NCBI RefSeq assembly: GCF_000241525.1
Contig: NZ_AHIL01000035.1
Location: forward strand, 1 to 64,000
Length of the DNA: 64,000 bases
From: Comamonas testosteroni ATCC 11996
Lineage (GTDB): Bacteria; Pseudomonadota; Gammaproteobacteria; Burkholderiales; Burkholderiaceae_C
Direction of reading: 5' to 3'
The translations under genes were made by a program, and so were the position numbers. Below are positions 44,578 through 54,561 of the stretch, one piece after another (the first letter of the stretch is position 1; each line of letters opens with the position of its first letter). Under the pieces are notes generated by a model. The model had not been told where the DNA came from. It was given only the letters and a program-made list of their open reading frames with translations, and did no database searches.

Positions 44578-45813
44578 TCAGGACGGACGCTTCATCTGGC
44601 AGCTGGTGGGCGTGCTGGCCACATAGGGCTCGTAGTACTTCACGGGGGCGAAGGTGTAGCCGGTGTTTTCCGCGTCATAGGGGAACTTGCCGCCGGCCTT
44701 CTGCCACTTCGAGATGTACAGGCCCTGCTGCAGCTGGTGGTCACTCTTGCGCATCTCGACATCGCCGTTGAAGCTTTTGAGCTTCATGCCCTCAAGCACC
44801 GCCGCAACCTTGACCGGGTCGGTGGATCCCGTCTTGACAAAGGCCGCATCCAGCAAGGCGAACACATGGTAGATCGAGCTTTGCGTCAGGTCATCATTGA
44901 ACTTCTTCTTGAAGCTGTCCATGCTGGCCTGAATCGGCGCGCCCATGTTGTAGTGCCCGTAGGTCACGGTATAGACCTTGCCGTCGGAGGCCGCGCCCAT
45001 GGCTGTGGGAGCGCCGGCGCCAAACGCGTAATAGGTATAGAACTTGACGTTGTTCAGGCCCGCGTCGTTGGCAGCCTTGAGCAGCAGCGACAGATCCGCG
45101 CCCCAGTTGCCGGTGATCACGGTATCGGCTCCCGACTGCTTGATCTTGGCCACATAGGGCGCGAAGTCGCGCACCTGGGCCAGCGGAGAAAAGTCATCGC
45201 CCACGATCTGCACATCGGGACGCTTTCTCTTGAGCAGGTCCTTGGCGAACTTGGACACCTGCTGACCATGCCCGTAGTTCTGGTTGATCAGATAGACCTT
45301 CTTGACCTCGGCATCGTCCTTCATGAAGGTGGTCAGCGCCTCCATCTTCATGGAGGTATCGGCATCAAGGCGGAAATGCCAGTAGCTGCACTTGCTGTTG
45401 GTCAGGTCGGGATCCACGGCCGCGTAGTTGAGATAGAGCAGCTCCTTGCCCTTGTTGCGCGCATTGTGCTTTTCCAGCGCATCCATGATCGCCAGCGCCG
45501 GGCCCGAGCCATTGCCCTGCGTCACATAGCGCACGCCCTGATCCATGGCCGAGCGCAGCGCGGCCGTGGTCTCCTGCGGGCTGAGCTTGTTGTCCAGCGC
45601 CACGATCTCGAACTTCACGCCCGAGGCATTTTTCTTGTTGAACTCTTCCGCCAGCAGTTGAAAGGTCTTGAGCTGATTCGTTCCAACGGCAGCCATCAGA
45701 CCCGACAAGGGATCAATCCAGGCGACCTTGACGGTTTCGCCCTTCTGAGCCCAGGCTCCACCTGCACTCACTGCCATGGCCGAGACGGCCACTGCTCGCA
45801 TAACCCATTTCAT
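44578..45813 (-). CDS. branched-chain amino acid ABC substrate-binding protein, paralogue 1
   Basis: The 411-residue periplasmic binding protein has a signal peptide (MKWVMRAVAVSAMAVSAGGA, cleavage after AWA) and the Peripla_BP_6 (LivK-like) fold from VKVAWIDPLSGLMAAVGTNQ to the C-terminal TPTSCQMKRPS. It is closely related to the next gene upstream over its whole length, clearly a tandem duplicate. Both carry NGSGPALAIMDALEKHNARN-type segments. The exact ligand (Leu/Ile/Val, an amide or an aromatic acid) is unknown. Confidence 0.92.
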   Translation of the reverse strand: MKWVMRAVAVSAMAVSAGGAWAQKGETVKVAWIDPLSGLMAAVGTNQLKTFQLLAEEFNKKNASGVKFEIVALDNKLSPQETTAALRSAMDQGVRYVTQGNGSGPALAIMDALEKHNARNKGKELLYLNYAAVDPDLTNSKCSYWHFRLDADTSMKMEALTTFMKDDAEVKKVYLINQNYGHGQQVSKFAKDLLKRKRPDVQIVGDDFSPLAQVRDFAPYVAKIKQSGADTVITGNWGADLSLLLKAANDAGLNNVKFYTYYAFGAGAPTAMGAASDGKVYTVTYGHYNMGAPIQASMDSFKKKFNDDLTQSSIYHVFALLDAAFVKTGSTDPVKVAAVLEGMKLKSFNGDVEMRKSDHQLQQGLYISKWQKAGGKFPYDAENTGYTFAPVKYYEPYVASTPTSCQMKRPS

Positions 45814-45992
45814 ACTTGTCTCCTTTCACCATTTTTGCTAGCGACTGACGCCAATCTACCGGCCGGTAGACTTTTTCCCGCTGGGGAAAGCCTTAGGAAC
45901 TATCACGCATGCGACTTGCCGGGCCGATTCGCGGCAGTTGGCGACACTTGCGCGACAGCTGCTCGCACTTGCAGACGAATGAAACCCGGGAA

Positions 45993-46018
45993 TAAAAAAG
46001 GACGCCACCAGGGCGCCC
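45993..46018 (-). terminator. terminator between the two binding-protein genes
   Basis: On the minus strand GGGCGCC-ctggt-GGCGTCC forms a seven-pair stem with one G-U, followed by six T. It lies 26 bases after the upstream paralogue. It probably raises the level of that binding protein relative to the downstream transport genes. Confidence 0.75.
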
Positions 46019-46043
46019 CGAAATCCGCTTCTCTCGCATCGCC

Positions 46044-47279
46044 TCAGGAGGGACGCTTCATCTGGCAGCTGGTGGGAGTGCTTGCCACATAGGGCTCGAA
46101 GTACTTCACGGGTGCAAAGGTATAGCCCGTGTTCTCGGAGTCCATGGGGTATTTGCCGCCGGCCTTCTCCCATCGCGCGATGTACAGGCCCTGCTGCAGC
46201 TGGTGATCGCTCTTGCGCATCTCGACCTCGCCGTTGTAGTTCTGGAACTTCATGCCCTCCATGGTCGCGGCGACCTTGACCGGGTCGGTGGTCTTGGCTT
46301 TTGCAAAAGCCTGGTCGAGCATGTTCAGGCCCGTGTACACGGTGCCGGTGTACATATCCTCGTTGACCTTGGCCTTGAAGCCCTTGACGATCTTGTCCAT
46401 AGCGCCGGGCATGTTGAGGTGGCCGTAGCCCACCATATAGACCTTGCCTGCCGCCGCCGCACCCATGGCCGTGGGAGCACCCGTGGCAATGGCGTAATAG
46501 GTGTAGAACTTGACGTTGTTCAGGCCTGCATCATTGGCGGCCTTGATGAGCAGCGCCAGATCCGAGCCCCAGTTGCCCGTGATCACCGTGTCTGCGCCCG
46601 ACTGCTTGATCTTGGCCACATAGGGCGCGAAGTCGCGCACCTGGGCCAGCGGCGAGAAATCATCACCCACGACTTCCACATCGGGGCGCTTGCGCTTGAG
46701 CATCTCCTTGGCGTACTTGGACACCTGCTGGCCATGCGAGTAGTTCTGGTTGATCAGATAGACCTTCTTGATCTCAGGCACGTCCTTCATATATGTGGTC
46801 AAGGCCTCCATCTTCATGGAAGTATCGGCATCGAGGCGGAAATGCCAGTAGCTGCACTTGCTGTTGGTCAGGTCAGGGTCCACGGCCGCATAGTTGAGGA
46901 ACACGACCTCCTTGCCCTTGTTGCGCGCATTGTGCTTTTCCAGTGCATCCATGATGGCCAGCGCCGGGCCCGAGCCATTGCCCTGGAACACATAGCGCAC
47001 GCCCTGGTCCATGGCCGAGCGCAACGCGGCCGTGGTCTCCTGCGGGCTGAGCTTGTTGTCGATGCCGATGATCTCGAACTTCACCCCCGAAGCATTGCCC
47101 TTGTTGAGTTCCTCTGCCACATACTGCAGGCTTTTGAGCTGGTTGGATCCCAGCGCTGCCATCAGGCCCGAGAGCGGGTCAATCCAGGCGACCTTGACGG
47201 TCTCACCCTTCTGGGCCATCGCACTCCCCGCGCACGCCAGGATCACCGATGCTGTCAAAGCCTTGATTGCAAACTTCAT
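46044..47279 (-). CDS. branched-chain amino acid ABC substrate-binding protein, paralogue 2
   Basis: The 411-residue binding protein has a signal peptide (MKFAIKALTASVILACAGSA, cleavage after AMA) and the same Peripla_BP_6 fold as its downstream neighbour. Most of the differences are in the middle, for example YSHGQQVSKYAKEMLKRKRP against YGHGQQVSKFAKDLLKRKRP. The start at 47279 is set by the signal peptide. It is the first gene of the liv locus, and a terminator separates it from the rest. Confidence 0.92.
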   Translation of the reverse strand: MKFAIKALTASVILACAGSAMAQKGETVKVAWIDPLSGLMAALGSNQLKSLQYVAEELNKGNASGVKFEIIGIDNKLSPQETTAALRSAMDQGVRYVFQGNGSGPALAIMDALEKHNARNKGKEVVFLNYAAVDPDLTNSKCSYWHFRLDADTSMKMEALTTYMKDVPEIKKVYLINQNYSHGQQVSKYAKEMLKRKRPDVEVVGDDFSPLAQVRDFAPYVAKIKQSGADTVITGNWGSDLALLIKAANDAGLNNVKFYTYYAIATGAPTAMGAAAAGKVYMVGYGHLNMPGAMDKIVKGFKAKVNEDMYTGTVYTGLNMLDQAFAKAKTTDPVKVAATMEGMKFQNYNGEVEMRKSDHQLQQGLYIARWEKAGGKYPMDSENTGYTFAPVKYFEPYVASTPTSCQMKRPS

Positions 47280-47466
47280 AGAGCGTCTCCGTTGGTGTTT
47301 ATGAGCGACGCCCAGACTAAAGGGCAAGCCAGCGCCTGCGGCTTGGGGGTTGCCCTAGCGCATATCACATTGGTGACTGCAGGGTTTACCTCAGGCCACA
47401 ACTTCAAAAACCATAGCTGGTGTCTCCCACACATAAAGGGCCAGAGGCACTTCTGACTTCGACAGT

Positions 47467-48489
47467 CTAGAGCGGTAACAGGCTTTCCGTCAGCGGCAAG
47501 CCGCTGGAGCTGCTCAGCACCTGAGGCTCGGGCAACTCCCTGCCATCCAGAAGCGGACCTATCTCGCGCATCAGCTGGTCAAAGCTCAGCCTGCCGGCCT
47601 TGACCCTTGCCAGCAGCTCGACCACTCCGGGCAACTGATCAAAGCGTGCACCCGCAATCAGCGCCAGGCACAGATAGTTGAGCAGGTCACGTGTGCCCGA
47701 TAGCCCCTGGCGGTGTGCAAACACCAGTTGCTGACGCACAAACCAGTGCATGGCCAGTGGTGGCAATCTGTCGCGCAGATGGGTCTGATTCAGATTGAGG
47801 TAGTAGATCAGCAGATCGGGCACATTGCCCTTTACCAGCGCATCGACCTGAGCGGTGCCGAGCTGCAGCGGCAGGGGCGCCGCAGGCCCGGCAAAATCAG
47901 CCACTGCATATTCATGCAACCGGCCTGATCGACTCCAGCACCACCAGCGTGCGACCGGCCCCAGCAAGGCCCGGCACTGCGCGGGCTGCAGCACGGGATC
48001 GATGCCGGATTGCGTGTCCGGATCGCTCTGCCCCAGCAAGGCCGCCAGCACGGCCGGATCCCAGAAGGCAAGATAGCTGCCGTCGCCGTCAGGCAGTCTT
48101 GGATCCATGGCCAGGCGCAGATGAGCCAGCAGCGCCGGCATCTCGCACTCGCTTGCCAGCAGGCTGGCGCAGGGACTGGCCTGCACCACATCGAGCACGG
48201 CATCGAGAAGATCCTGCTGCGGCATTTTCAAGGCCTGAGCACTGCTGCCAAGGTGCACCAGCCAGGGGCTGAGCTTGCCCTCCTTGCTCGCGCGCGTGAA
48301 GGCAAACAAGGCCTCGGCACCGCTTTGCGGCACCTGCGCCAACAAGTCACGGTTCTGTGCCGCATCCAGCAACAGATACAGCTGCAAGGGCTTGCCCGCT
48401 GGCTTGCTGGTCGAATTGAGCTGCGACCAGCGCAGAGGCCAGCTCTTGCGTGCAGGTCTTGCTTGCGGCCAGAGCGGCCCGGCGCTCAT
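47467..48489 (-). CDS. DUF4123 domain protein (type VI secretion effector-adaptor family)
   Basis: The 340-residue protein matches the DUF4123 pattern. An opening YLLLDAAQNRDLL is followed by SPWLVHLG, then ALLAHLRLAMDPRLPDGDGS and YLAFWDPAVLAALL, the family core. A helical C-terminus of about 100 residues follows (QTHLRDRLPPLAMHWFVRQQ). DUF4123 proteins usually load effectors onto VgrG spikes of type VI secretion systems. No vgrG, PAAR or effector gene is visible here. Its ATG overlaps the stop of the small upstream gene by ATGA. Confidence 0.75.
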   Translation of the reverse strand: MSAGPLWPQARPARKSWPLRWSQLNSTSKPAGKPLQLYLLLDAAQNRDLLAQVPQSGAEALFAFTRASKEGKLSPWLVHLGSSAQALKMPQQDLLDAVLDVVQASPCASLLASECEMPALLAHLRLAMDPRLPDGDGSYLAFWDPAVLAALLGQSDPDTQSGIDPVLQPAQCRALLGPVARWWCWSRSGRLHEYAVADFAGPAAPLPLQLGTAQVDALVKGNVPDLLIYYLNLNQTHLRDRLPPLAMHWFVRQQLVFAHRQGLSGTRDLLNYLCLALIAGARFDQLPGVVELLARVKAGRLSFDQLMREIGPLLDGRELPEPQVLSSSSGLPLTESLLPL

Positions 48490-48734
48490 GGCAACTCCTT
48501 GTTCACAAAGGCCGAGCGCTGCTGCGCCCGACGTGCCAGGCACTCCAGACACACATTGCGCGGTGCAGCCTGGGCGACAGCCTCTGGCCCACAGGCTGCT
48601 GCAGGAAGACTCCATGCTCCCAGCCCGCCTAGCAAGGCGGCTGCGAGAAGCTGGCGTCGCGGCAAGTCGTGGGCGGGACCGCCATCCGATAGCGAGGGTG
48701 GCGAGCAATCGCAAAAACCAGGAGCTGAAGGCAT
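48486..48734 (-). CDS. small exported protein coupled to DUF4123 gene (82 aa)
   Basis: The 82-residue protein has a twin-arginine-like signal: DLPRRQLLAAALLGGLGAWS then LPAAACG, which could also be a lipobox-like end. The short mature part has three Cys (ACGPEAV..., NVCLECLARRAQQ). It ends in TGA overlapping the ATG of the DUF4123 gene, which supports real translation. A TTG three codons upstream is an alternative start. No family recognised. Confidence 0.55.
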   Translation of the reverse strand: MPSAPGFCDCSPPSLSDGGPAHDLPRRQLLAAALLGGLGAWSLPAAACGPEAVAQAAPRNVCLECLARRAQQRSAFVNKELP

Positions 48735-48769
48735 GGATGTCAACCAATGGCGCCAGAAAAGGCACAGGC

Positions 48770-48803
48770 AAAAAAAGCCATCATCTCACGATGATGGCTT
48801 GGC
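48770..48803 (-). terminator. intrinsic terminator of the acyl-CoA synthetase gene
   Basis: On the minus strand AAGCCATCATC-gtga-GATGATGGCTT pairs perfectly and is followed by more T (seven in all). It is placed 22 bases past the synthetase stop and only 36 bases before the start of the small exported protein. Confidence 0.9.
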
Positions 48804-48824
48804 TCCAGCCGGGCCGGGGGGCGA

Positions 48825-50468
48825 TCAGGCTGCCGAGGGCAGCTTGTAGTCCTTGAGTTCCTCGCGCAGACGGGTCTTGAGCATCTTGCCCGTGGCGCCG
48901 ATCGGAATAGCCTCCACAAACACCACATCATCAGGAATCTGCCACTTGGCCGTCTTGCCCTCGTAGAACTTCAACAGCTCCTCACGCGTGATTTCCGCGC
49001 CTGGCTTCTTGACCACGGCCACGATGGGGCGCTCGTCCCACTTGGGATGCGGCATGCCTATGCAGGCAGCCATGGCCACGGCCGGGTTGGCCATGGCGAT
49101 GTTTTCAATATCGATGGAGCTGATCCATTCGCCGCCGGACTTGATCACATCCTTGCTGCGGTCGGTGATCTGCATATAGCCGTCGGGGTCTATCGTCGCC
49201 ACATCCCCCGTCGGGAACCAACCGTGGCCGTCAGCACCACGTACCAGGGGGTTGCCGCTGCCTTTGTAGTAGCTGTCGATGATCCAGGGGCCGCGCACCA
49301 GCAGGTCGCCATAGCTCTTGCCATCCCAGGGCTGCTCGTCGCCGGCGTCGTTGACGATCTTCATCTCCACACCATAGATCGCGCGCCCCTGCTTCTGCCG
49401 GATCTTCATCTGCTCTTCCCTGGGCAGTTCCAGATGCTTGTTCTTGAGCGTGCACAGCGTGCCCAGCGGACTCATCTCCGTCATGCCCCAGGCGTGCAGC
49501 ACCTCCACACCGTAGTCGTCCTGGAAGGCCGTGATCATGGCCGGCGGGCAGGCGGAGCCGCCGATCACCGTGCGATTGAGCTTGGAAAAACGCAGGCCAC
49601 CCGGCTTCATATAGCCGAGCAGCATCTGCCAGACGGTGGGCACGCCAGCTGCAAAGGTCACGCCTTCCGACTCGATGAGTTCGTAGACCGACTTGCCGTC
49701 GAGCGCCGGGCCCGGGAAGACCATCTTGCAGCCCGTGAGCGCCGCCGAATAGGGCAAGCCCCAGGCATTGACGTGGAACATGGGGACCACGGGCAGCACC
49801 GAATCACGGGCCGACAGGCACATCACATCGGGCAGCGCTGCGGCATAGGCGTGCAGCGTGCTGGAGCGGTGGCTGTAGAGCACGGCCTTGGGGTTACCCG
49901 TAGTGCCGCTGGTGTAGCACATGCTGGATGCAGTGTTCTCGTCAAACTGCGGCCAGCGGTATTGATCGGACTGACCCGCAATCCAGCTCTCGTAGCTGAC
50001 CAGGCCTGGAATGCCGCTGTCTGCCGGCAGCCGGTCTGCATCGCACAGCACCACCCATTGCTGCACCTGCGGGCATTTGGCATGCACGGCCTGAATGATG
50101 GGTAAAAAGGTCAGGTCAAAGCACAGCACCTTGTCTTCGGCGTGGTTGACAATCCAGGCGACCTGCTCGGGGTGCAGGCGCGGGTTGACGGTGTGCAGCA
50201 CCCTGCCCGAGCCGCTGACGCCAAAATACATCTCCATGTGGCGATAGCCATTCCAGGCCAGGCTGGCCACTCTGTCGCCCTGGGCCAGGCCCATGGCATC
50301 GAGCTTGTTGGCAAGCTGACGCGAGCGCGCCGCCAGATCCTTGTAGGTGTAGCGGTGGATATCCCCCTCGACACGGCGGGAGACTATCTCTCCATCGGCA
50401 TGGTTGCGTGCGGCAAACTCGATCAGGGAAGAAATCAACAGCGGCTGGCTTTGCATCAGACCCAACAT
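48825..50468 (-). CDS. AMP-binding fatty acyl-CoA synthetase
   Basis: The 547-residue adenylate-forming ligase has the P-loop-like [29 protein letters not shown] and [20 protein letters not shown]. The C-terminal acyl-activating Lys lies in [11 protein letters not shown]. The family converts a free acid, ATP and CoA to acyl-CoA. It resembles the medium/long-chain AlkK-type ligases. The start at 50468 ([20 protein letters not shown]) is the first family-like residue. It probably feeds the beta-oxidation genes elsewhere in the window. Confidence 0.9.
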   Translation of the reverse strand: MLGLMQSQPLLISSLIEFAARNHADGEIVSRRVEGDIHRYTYKDLAARSRQLANKLDAMGLAQGDRVASLAWNGYRHMEMYFGVSGSGRVLHTVNPRLHPEQVAWIVNHAEDKVLCFDLTFLPIIQAVHAKCPQVQQWVVLCDADRLPADSGIPGLVSYESWIAGQSDQYRWPQFDENTASSMCYTSGTTGNPKAVLYSHRSSTLHAYAAALPDVMCLSARDSVLPVVPMFHVNAWGLPYSAALTGCKMVFPGPALDGKSVYELIESEGVTFAAGVPTVWQMLLGYMKPGGLRFSKLNRTVIGGSACPPAMITAFQDDYGVEVLHAWGMTEMSPLGTLCTLKNKHLELPREEQMKIRQKQGRAIYGVEMKIVNDAGDEQPWDGKSYGDLLVRGPWIIDSYYKGSGNPLVRGADGHGWFPTGDVATIDPDGYMQITDRSKDVIKSGGEWISSIDIENIAMANPAVAMAACIGMPHPKWDERPIVAVVKKPGAEITREELLKFYEGKTAKWQIPDDVVFVEAIPIGATGKMLKTRLREELKDYKLPSAA

Positions 50469-50696
50469 TGGCAGTCTCCTGGATATCGTTGTGAAGATCG
50501 GGAAGCATCCTAGCGCGGGCTTCCAGGCCGTCATCTGAGGACTGTCACCAATGCGTAACCTTGGCGACCTTTGTCTGCATCCTCCCTCTGAACGATGTGC
50601 GCGCACTCAGGGAAAAACCTAGGCCGCTCTTCAACCGAAACCAACTCAACAACCCTGCAAGCCCTGTCCCTGACGCCGCTCAAGCACAATGCCTGC

Positions 50697-52208
50697 ATGA
50701 GCGAATCCCCTGCCCCGCAATGGCGCAAGCCCGGCCGCTTCGAAGCCCTGGGCCCGGCTTTTTTCACCTATCTCCACCCCACGCCCGTATCGGAGCCGCA
50801 CTGGATTGCTGCCAGCGTCAGCACGGCCCGCTGGATGGGCCTGAACCCCCAATGGCTGCACAGCGCCGAAGCGCTGCAAATCCTCAGCGGCAATGCCGTC
50901 TCCGACCATGGCAACAGCGGCAGCAAGCCGCTGGCCACGGTCTATAGCGGTCACCAGTTCGGCGTCTGGGCCGGCCAACTCGGCGACGGCCGTGCCATCC
51001 TGCTGGGCGAGACGGAGCAGGGCTTTGAAGTCCAGCTCAAGGGCGCAGGCCGCACCCCCTATTCACGCATGGGCGACGGCCGGGCCGTGCTGCGCTCGTC
51101 GATTCGCGAATTTCTCTGCAGCGAAGCCATGACAGCCCTGGGCATTCCCACCACGCGCGCGCTGGCGCTGACGGGCTCGCCCCTGCCCGTGGCGCGCGAG
51201 ACCATGGAAACTGCCGCCGTCGTGACCCGTGTGGCCGAGAGCTTCATCCGCTTCGGCCATTTCGAGCATTTCGCCGCACGCGACATGCAGGCCGAACTTA
51301 AAGCCCTGGCCGACATGGTCATAGACCAGCATTACCCGGAATGTCGCACGGCCGCTGCACTGAACGGCAATCCCTATGCCAACTTTCTGCAGGCGGTGAG
51401 CGAGCGCACGGCCAGATTGCTGGCCCAGTGGCAAGGCGTGGGCTTTTGCCATGGTGTGATGAATACCGACAATATGAGCATTCTGGGGTTGACCATAGAC
51501 TACGGCCCCTTCCAGTTTCTCGACGTCTTCGACCCCGGCCATATCTGCAACCACAGTGACAGCCAGGGCCGCTATGCCTTCAACCGCCAGCCCCAGGTCG
51601 CCTACTGGAACCTCTATTGCCTGGGTCAGGCCCTGCTGCCGCTGATCGGCGACGAAGAGCTGACGATCGCCGCGCTGGAGTCGTACAAGACCGTCTTTCC
51701 TGCAGCCTATGCACGCCAGATGCTGGCCAAGCTGGGCCTGCCCGAGAACGAAGCCGGCACGCCCGCCACTGAAGGCCGCTTTGCCCTGCTGGTCAACCCT
51801 CTGCTGCAGATCCTGGCCGACAGCAAGGTGGACTACACCATCTTCTTTACCCGCCTGACCGCTGCCGTTGCACAGGGGCAGCAAAGGAAAATCGACTTTG
51901 AGCCGCTGCGTGACATCATTCTTGACCGGGCCAGCTTCGATGCCTGGTCGCTCACTTATTCAGAGCAGCTAGCACAAATGGACAAAGCACAGACCGTCGA
52001 TTTGATGCAAAAATCCAATCCGCGCTTTGTGCTGCGCAACCATCTGGGCGAGACGGTGATTCGCGCCGCCCAGGCCGGTGACTTCGCCCCGGTACAGCAG
52101 ATGCTGGCCGTGCTGCAGACGCCTTACGACCCGCACCCGGACCACGCTGACTGGGCCGGCTTCCCGCCCGACTGGGCTTCCTCGATTGAAATCAGCTGTT
52201 CATCATGA
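50697..52208 (+). CDS. selO: SelO family protein adenylyltransferase (pseudokinase)
   Basis: The 503-residue SelO (YdiU) protein has [36 protein letters not shown] (nucleotide-binding), and [20 protein letters not shown] with the catalytic-loop Asn and metal Asp. The C-terminus EISCSS keeps the Cys found where eukaryotic SelO has selenocysteine. SelO transfers AMP to Ser/Thr/Tyr of redox proteins. The start at 50697 ([11 protein letters not shown]) is preferred over upstream in-frame ATG and GTG codons. Its stop overlaps the msrB start by ATGA. Confidence 0.94.
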   Translation: MSESPAPQWRKPGRFEALGPAFFTYLHPTPVSEPHWIAASVSTARWMGLNPQWLHSAEALQILSGNAVSDHGNSGSKPLATVYSGHQFGVWAGQLGDGRAILLGETEQGFEVQLKGAGRTPYSRMGDGRAVLRSSIREFLCSEAMTALGIPTTRALALTGSPLPVARETMETAAVVTRVAESFIRFGHFEHFAARDMQAELKALADMVIDQHYPECRTAAALNGNPYANFLQAVSERTARLLAQWQGVGFCHGVMNTDNMSILGLTIDYGPFQFLDVFDPGHICNHSDSQGRYAFNRQPQVAYWNLYCLGQALLPLIGDEELTIAALESYKTVFPAAYARQMLAKLGLPENEAGTPATEGRFALLVNPLLQILADSKVDYTIFFTRLTAAVAQGQQRKIDFEPLRDIILDRASFDAWSLTYSEQLAQMDKAQTVDLMQKSNPRFVLRNHLGETVIRAAQAGDFAPVQQMLAVLQTPYDPHPDHADWAGFPPDWASSIEISCSS

Positions 52209-52621
52209 GCTTTCCCATCCAGAAATCCGACCAAGAATGGCAAGCCCTGTTGCAGGACAAGGGAGCTGAAGCCGCGGCCTTCCAGGTCACGCGCCACGCA
52301 GCCACCGAGCGGCCTTTCAGCGGCAAATACGAGCAGTTCTGGGCTGACGGCAGCTACCACTGCGTCTGCTGCGGCAACAAACTGTTCGACTCGCATACCA
52401 AGTTTGACGCCGGCTGCGGCTGGCCCAGCTTCGACCAGGCCGTGCCCGGCGCCATCACCAATATCGTGGACCGCAGCCACGGCATGGTGCGCACCGAGAC
52501 GGTGTGCAGCAACTGCGGAGCCCATCTGGGCCATGTCTTTCCCGATGGCCCCACCGATACCGGCCTGCGCTACTGCATGAACTCGGCCTCGCTGGATTTC
52601 CACAAGGAACCGCAAAAATAA
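52205..52621 (+). CDS. msrB: peptide-methionine (R)-S-oxide reductase MsrB
   Basis: The 138-residue enzyme reduces methionine-R-sulfoxide in proteins. Two zinc CxxC pairs are visible: [11 protein letters not shown] and [12 protein letters not shown]. The catalytic Cys is in [11 protein letters not shown] near the C-terminus. It is translationally coupled to selO, which points to joint expression in oxidative stress. The length is typical. Confidence 0.96.
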   Translation: MSFPIQKSDQEWQALLQDKGAEAAAFQVTRHAATERPFSGKYEQFWADGSYHCVCCGNKLFDSHTKFDAGCGWPSFDQAVPGAITNIVDRSHGMVRTETVCSNCGAHLGHVFPDGPTDTGLRYCMNSASLDFHKEPQK

Positions 52622-52682
52622 GAGCTGGCAAGGCTGGTGCAGCAAGGGCCTGCGGCTTCCGACTTGGCCCGCCGCCCTGACC

Positions 52683-52712
52683 TTTAGCATCAGCTTTGAT
52701 AGCTGAATCCGT
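52683..52712 (+). repeat. partial dispersed repeat family 1, copy E
   Basis: Contains CAGCT-TTGAT-AGCTG, an inverted repeat that includes the TTTGATAGCTG core of the family. Only this core is recognisable, in the gap between msrB and yciB. Confidence 0.35.
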
Positions 52713-52837
52713 CCGGCGTACAAGGCTTTGCCCATGGTAAGGCCCGGGCTTTGGTGCATGATGCGACTTTGCTCGCAGCACCGGGAACCTTGCCGCTGCT
52801 GCGCAGTCTGAATTTCAGAACGACTACCATTTCGCGC

Positions 52838-53407
52838 ATGAAGCTGCTGATTGATTTCTTCCCCATCATCCTGTTTTTCGTGGCCTTCAAGGTCTGGGGC
52901 ATTTACACCGCCACAGCGGTGGCCATTGTCGCAACCGTGGCGCAGATCGCCTATCTGCGCTTCAAGACCGGCAAGATCGAACCCATGCAATGGATGAGCC
53001 TCGGCGTCATCGTGCTGTTCGGCGGTGCCACGCTGCTGGCCCATGACGACAACTTCATCAAATGGAAGCCCACGGTGCTGTACTGGCTCATGGGCGGCGC
53101 GCTGCTGATCGGCCAGCTGGTGTTCAAGAAGAACCTGCTGCGCTCCGTCATGGGCGCGCAACTTCAACTGCCCGACGCCATCTGGCTCAAGCTCAACTGG
53201 GCCTGGACCGCATTCTTCGCCGCCATGGGCGGACTCAACATCTGGGTAGCCTACAACTTCGACACCGATGCCTGGGTCAACTTCAAGCTGTTTGGCGGTA
53301 TGGGACTGATGGTGGTGTTTGTGATTGCACAAGCCATCTACATGAGCCGCTACCTGCCCCAGGACGGCGTGCCCAGCACGGCCGAAACCAAGGACAAGCA
53401 GCCATGA
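52838..53407 (+). CDS. yciB: inner membrane septation protein A (YciB family)
   Basis: The 189-residue membrane protein has five to six membrane segments. Opening MKLLIDFFPIILFFVAFKVW is diagnostic, as is KKNLLRSVMGAQLQLPDAIW. The family (YciB/IspZ) is involved in envelope synthesis and septation. The start at 52838 is the family start. It overlaps the bolA start by ATGA, so the two form an operon. Confidence 0.94.
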   Translation: MKLLIDFFPIILFFVAFKVWGIYTATAVAIVATVAQIAYLRFKTGKIEPMQWMSLGVIVLFGGATLLAHDDNFIKWKPTVLYWLMGGALLIGQLVFKKNLLRSVMGAQLQLPDAIWLKLNWAWTAFFAAMGGLNIWVAYNFDTDAWVNFKLFGGMGLMVVFVIAQAIYMSRYLPQDGVPSTAETKDKQP

Positions 53408-53670
53408 GCGTGACGATCAGCGCCCAGGCCATGGACGCCGCCCTGCGCCAGCGTCTGGCCCCGACCCGGCTCGAAGTCATCGACGAGAGCTATCAGCATG
53501 CCGGTCATGCCGGTGCCAACGACAGCGGTGTGGGCACGCATTTCCGCGTGCGCATCGCTGGTCCGGCCTTTGATGGAAAAACCCGCGTGGCACGCCACCG
53601 CCTTGTGTATGATGCGCTGCAAGACTTCATTGACCAGGGTGTTCATGCCATCGCCATTGAAGTACTTTGA
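53404..53670 (+). CDS. bolA: BolA family protein
   Basis: The 88-residue BolA-like protein has the class II KH-like fold: GVGTHFRVRIAGPAFDGKTR followed by VARHRLVYDALQDFI. It carries no Cys in the usual loop, but the conserved His in RVARHRLVY is present. BolA proteins act with monothiol glutaredoxins in iron-sulfur and redox regulation. Its ATG overlaps the yciB stop, and the PpiC gene follows after 87 bases. Confidence 0.92.
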   Translation: MSVTISAQAMDAALRQRLAPTRLEVIDESYQHAGHAGANDSGVGTHFRVRIAGPAFDGKTRVARHRLVYDALQDFIDQGVHAIAIEVL

Positions 53671-53757
53671 GAACGCACTGTTCTGACCACAGGCTCCTTG
53701 ACGGGAGCCTGTTGCGTATGGACTGAACTTCACTTACTTTTCTCAATCACAACTCGA

Positions 53758-54549
53758 ATGAGCATGAAACAAAAGCAACTGGCCCGCATCGTGGCCGCCG
53801 CTATTCTGGGCGCAGCCGCCCTGTCCGCCTCGGCCCAGAATGTGGCCATCGTCAATGGCAAGGCCGTTCCCATGGCCCGCGTCAACGCCCTGAAGGCCCA
53901 GATCGAAGCCAGCGGCCAGCCCGTGGCCCCCGAAATGGACAAGATGATCAAGGACGAGGTCATCGCGCGTGAAGTCTTCATGCAGGAAGCCAACCGCCGC
54001 GGTCTGGCAGCTTCCGAGGCCTACAAGCAACAGATGGACATGGCCCGCCAGACCGTGCTGATCCGTGCGCTGTTCGAAGACTTCCAGAAGAAGAACCCCG
54101 TGACCGATACCGAAGCCAAGGCCGAATACGACAAGTTCGTTGAGGCCAATGGTGGCAAGGAATACAAGGCCAGCCACATCCTGGTGGAATCCGAGGACCG
54201 CGCCAAGGCCATCATCGCCGAAGTGAAGGCCGGCAAGAAGTTTGAGGACATCGCCAAGAAGGAATCCAAGGACCCCGGATCGGGCGCCCGCGGCGGCGAC
54301 CTGGACTGGGCCAACCCCAACAACTACGTGCCCGAGTTCACCGAAGCACTGATCAAGCTCAAGAAGGGCGAAATGACCGACGCCCCCGTCAAGAGCCAGT
54401 TTGGCTGGCACATCATCCGCATGGATGACGAGCGTCAGGCTGAAATGCCCAAGTTCGAGGACGTCAAGCCACAGATTACTCAGCAGCTGCAACAGCAAAA
54501 GCTGCAGCAATTCCAGGATCAGCTGCGCAAAAGCGCAAAAATCCAGTAA
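53758..54549 (+). CDS. periplasmic PpiC-type peptidyl-prolyl isomerase
   Basis: The 263-residue protein has a signal peptide (IVAAAILGAAALSASAQ), a SurA-N-like helical region (about 35-125) and a parvulin domain (about 130-225: KASHILVESEDRAKAIIAEV and SQFGWHIIRMDD). A Gln-rich tail (QQLQQQKLQQFQDQ) follows. It resembles PrsA/PpiC foldases that help outer-membrane proteins. The start at 53758 is favoured; 53764 is possible. A terminator follows. Confidence 0.92.
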   Translation: MSMKQKQLARIVAAAILGAAALSASAQNVAIVNGKAVPMARVNALKAQIEASGQPVAPEMDKMIKDEVIAREVFMQEANRRGLAASEAYKQQMDMARQTVLIRALFEDFQKKNPVTDTEAKAEYDKFVEANGGKEYKASHILVESEDRAKAIIAEVKAGKKFEDIAKKESKDPGSGARGGDLDWANPNNYVPEFTEALIKLKKGEMTDAPVKSQFGWHIIRMDDERQAEMPKFEDVKPQITQQLQQQKLQQFQDQLRKSAKIQ

Positions 54550-54561
54550 CATGATCTAACG

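Noticed and set aside
51953-51990. Possible family 1 repeat core inside selO (AGCAGCTAGCACAAAT)
   Set aside because: It is in coding sequence with normal protein translation, and only a short stretch matches.
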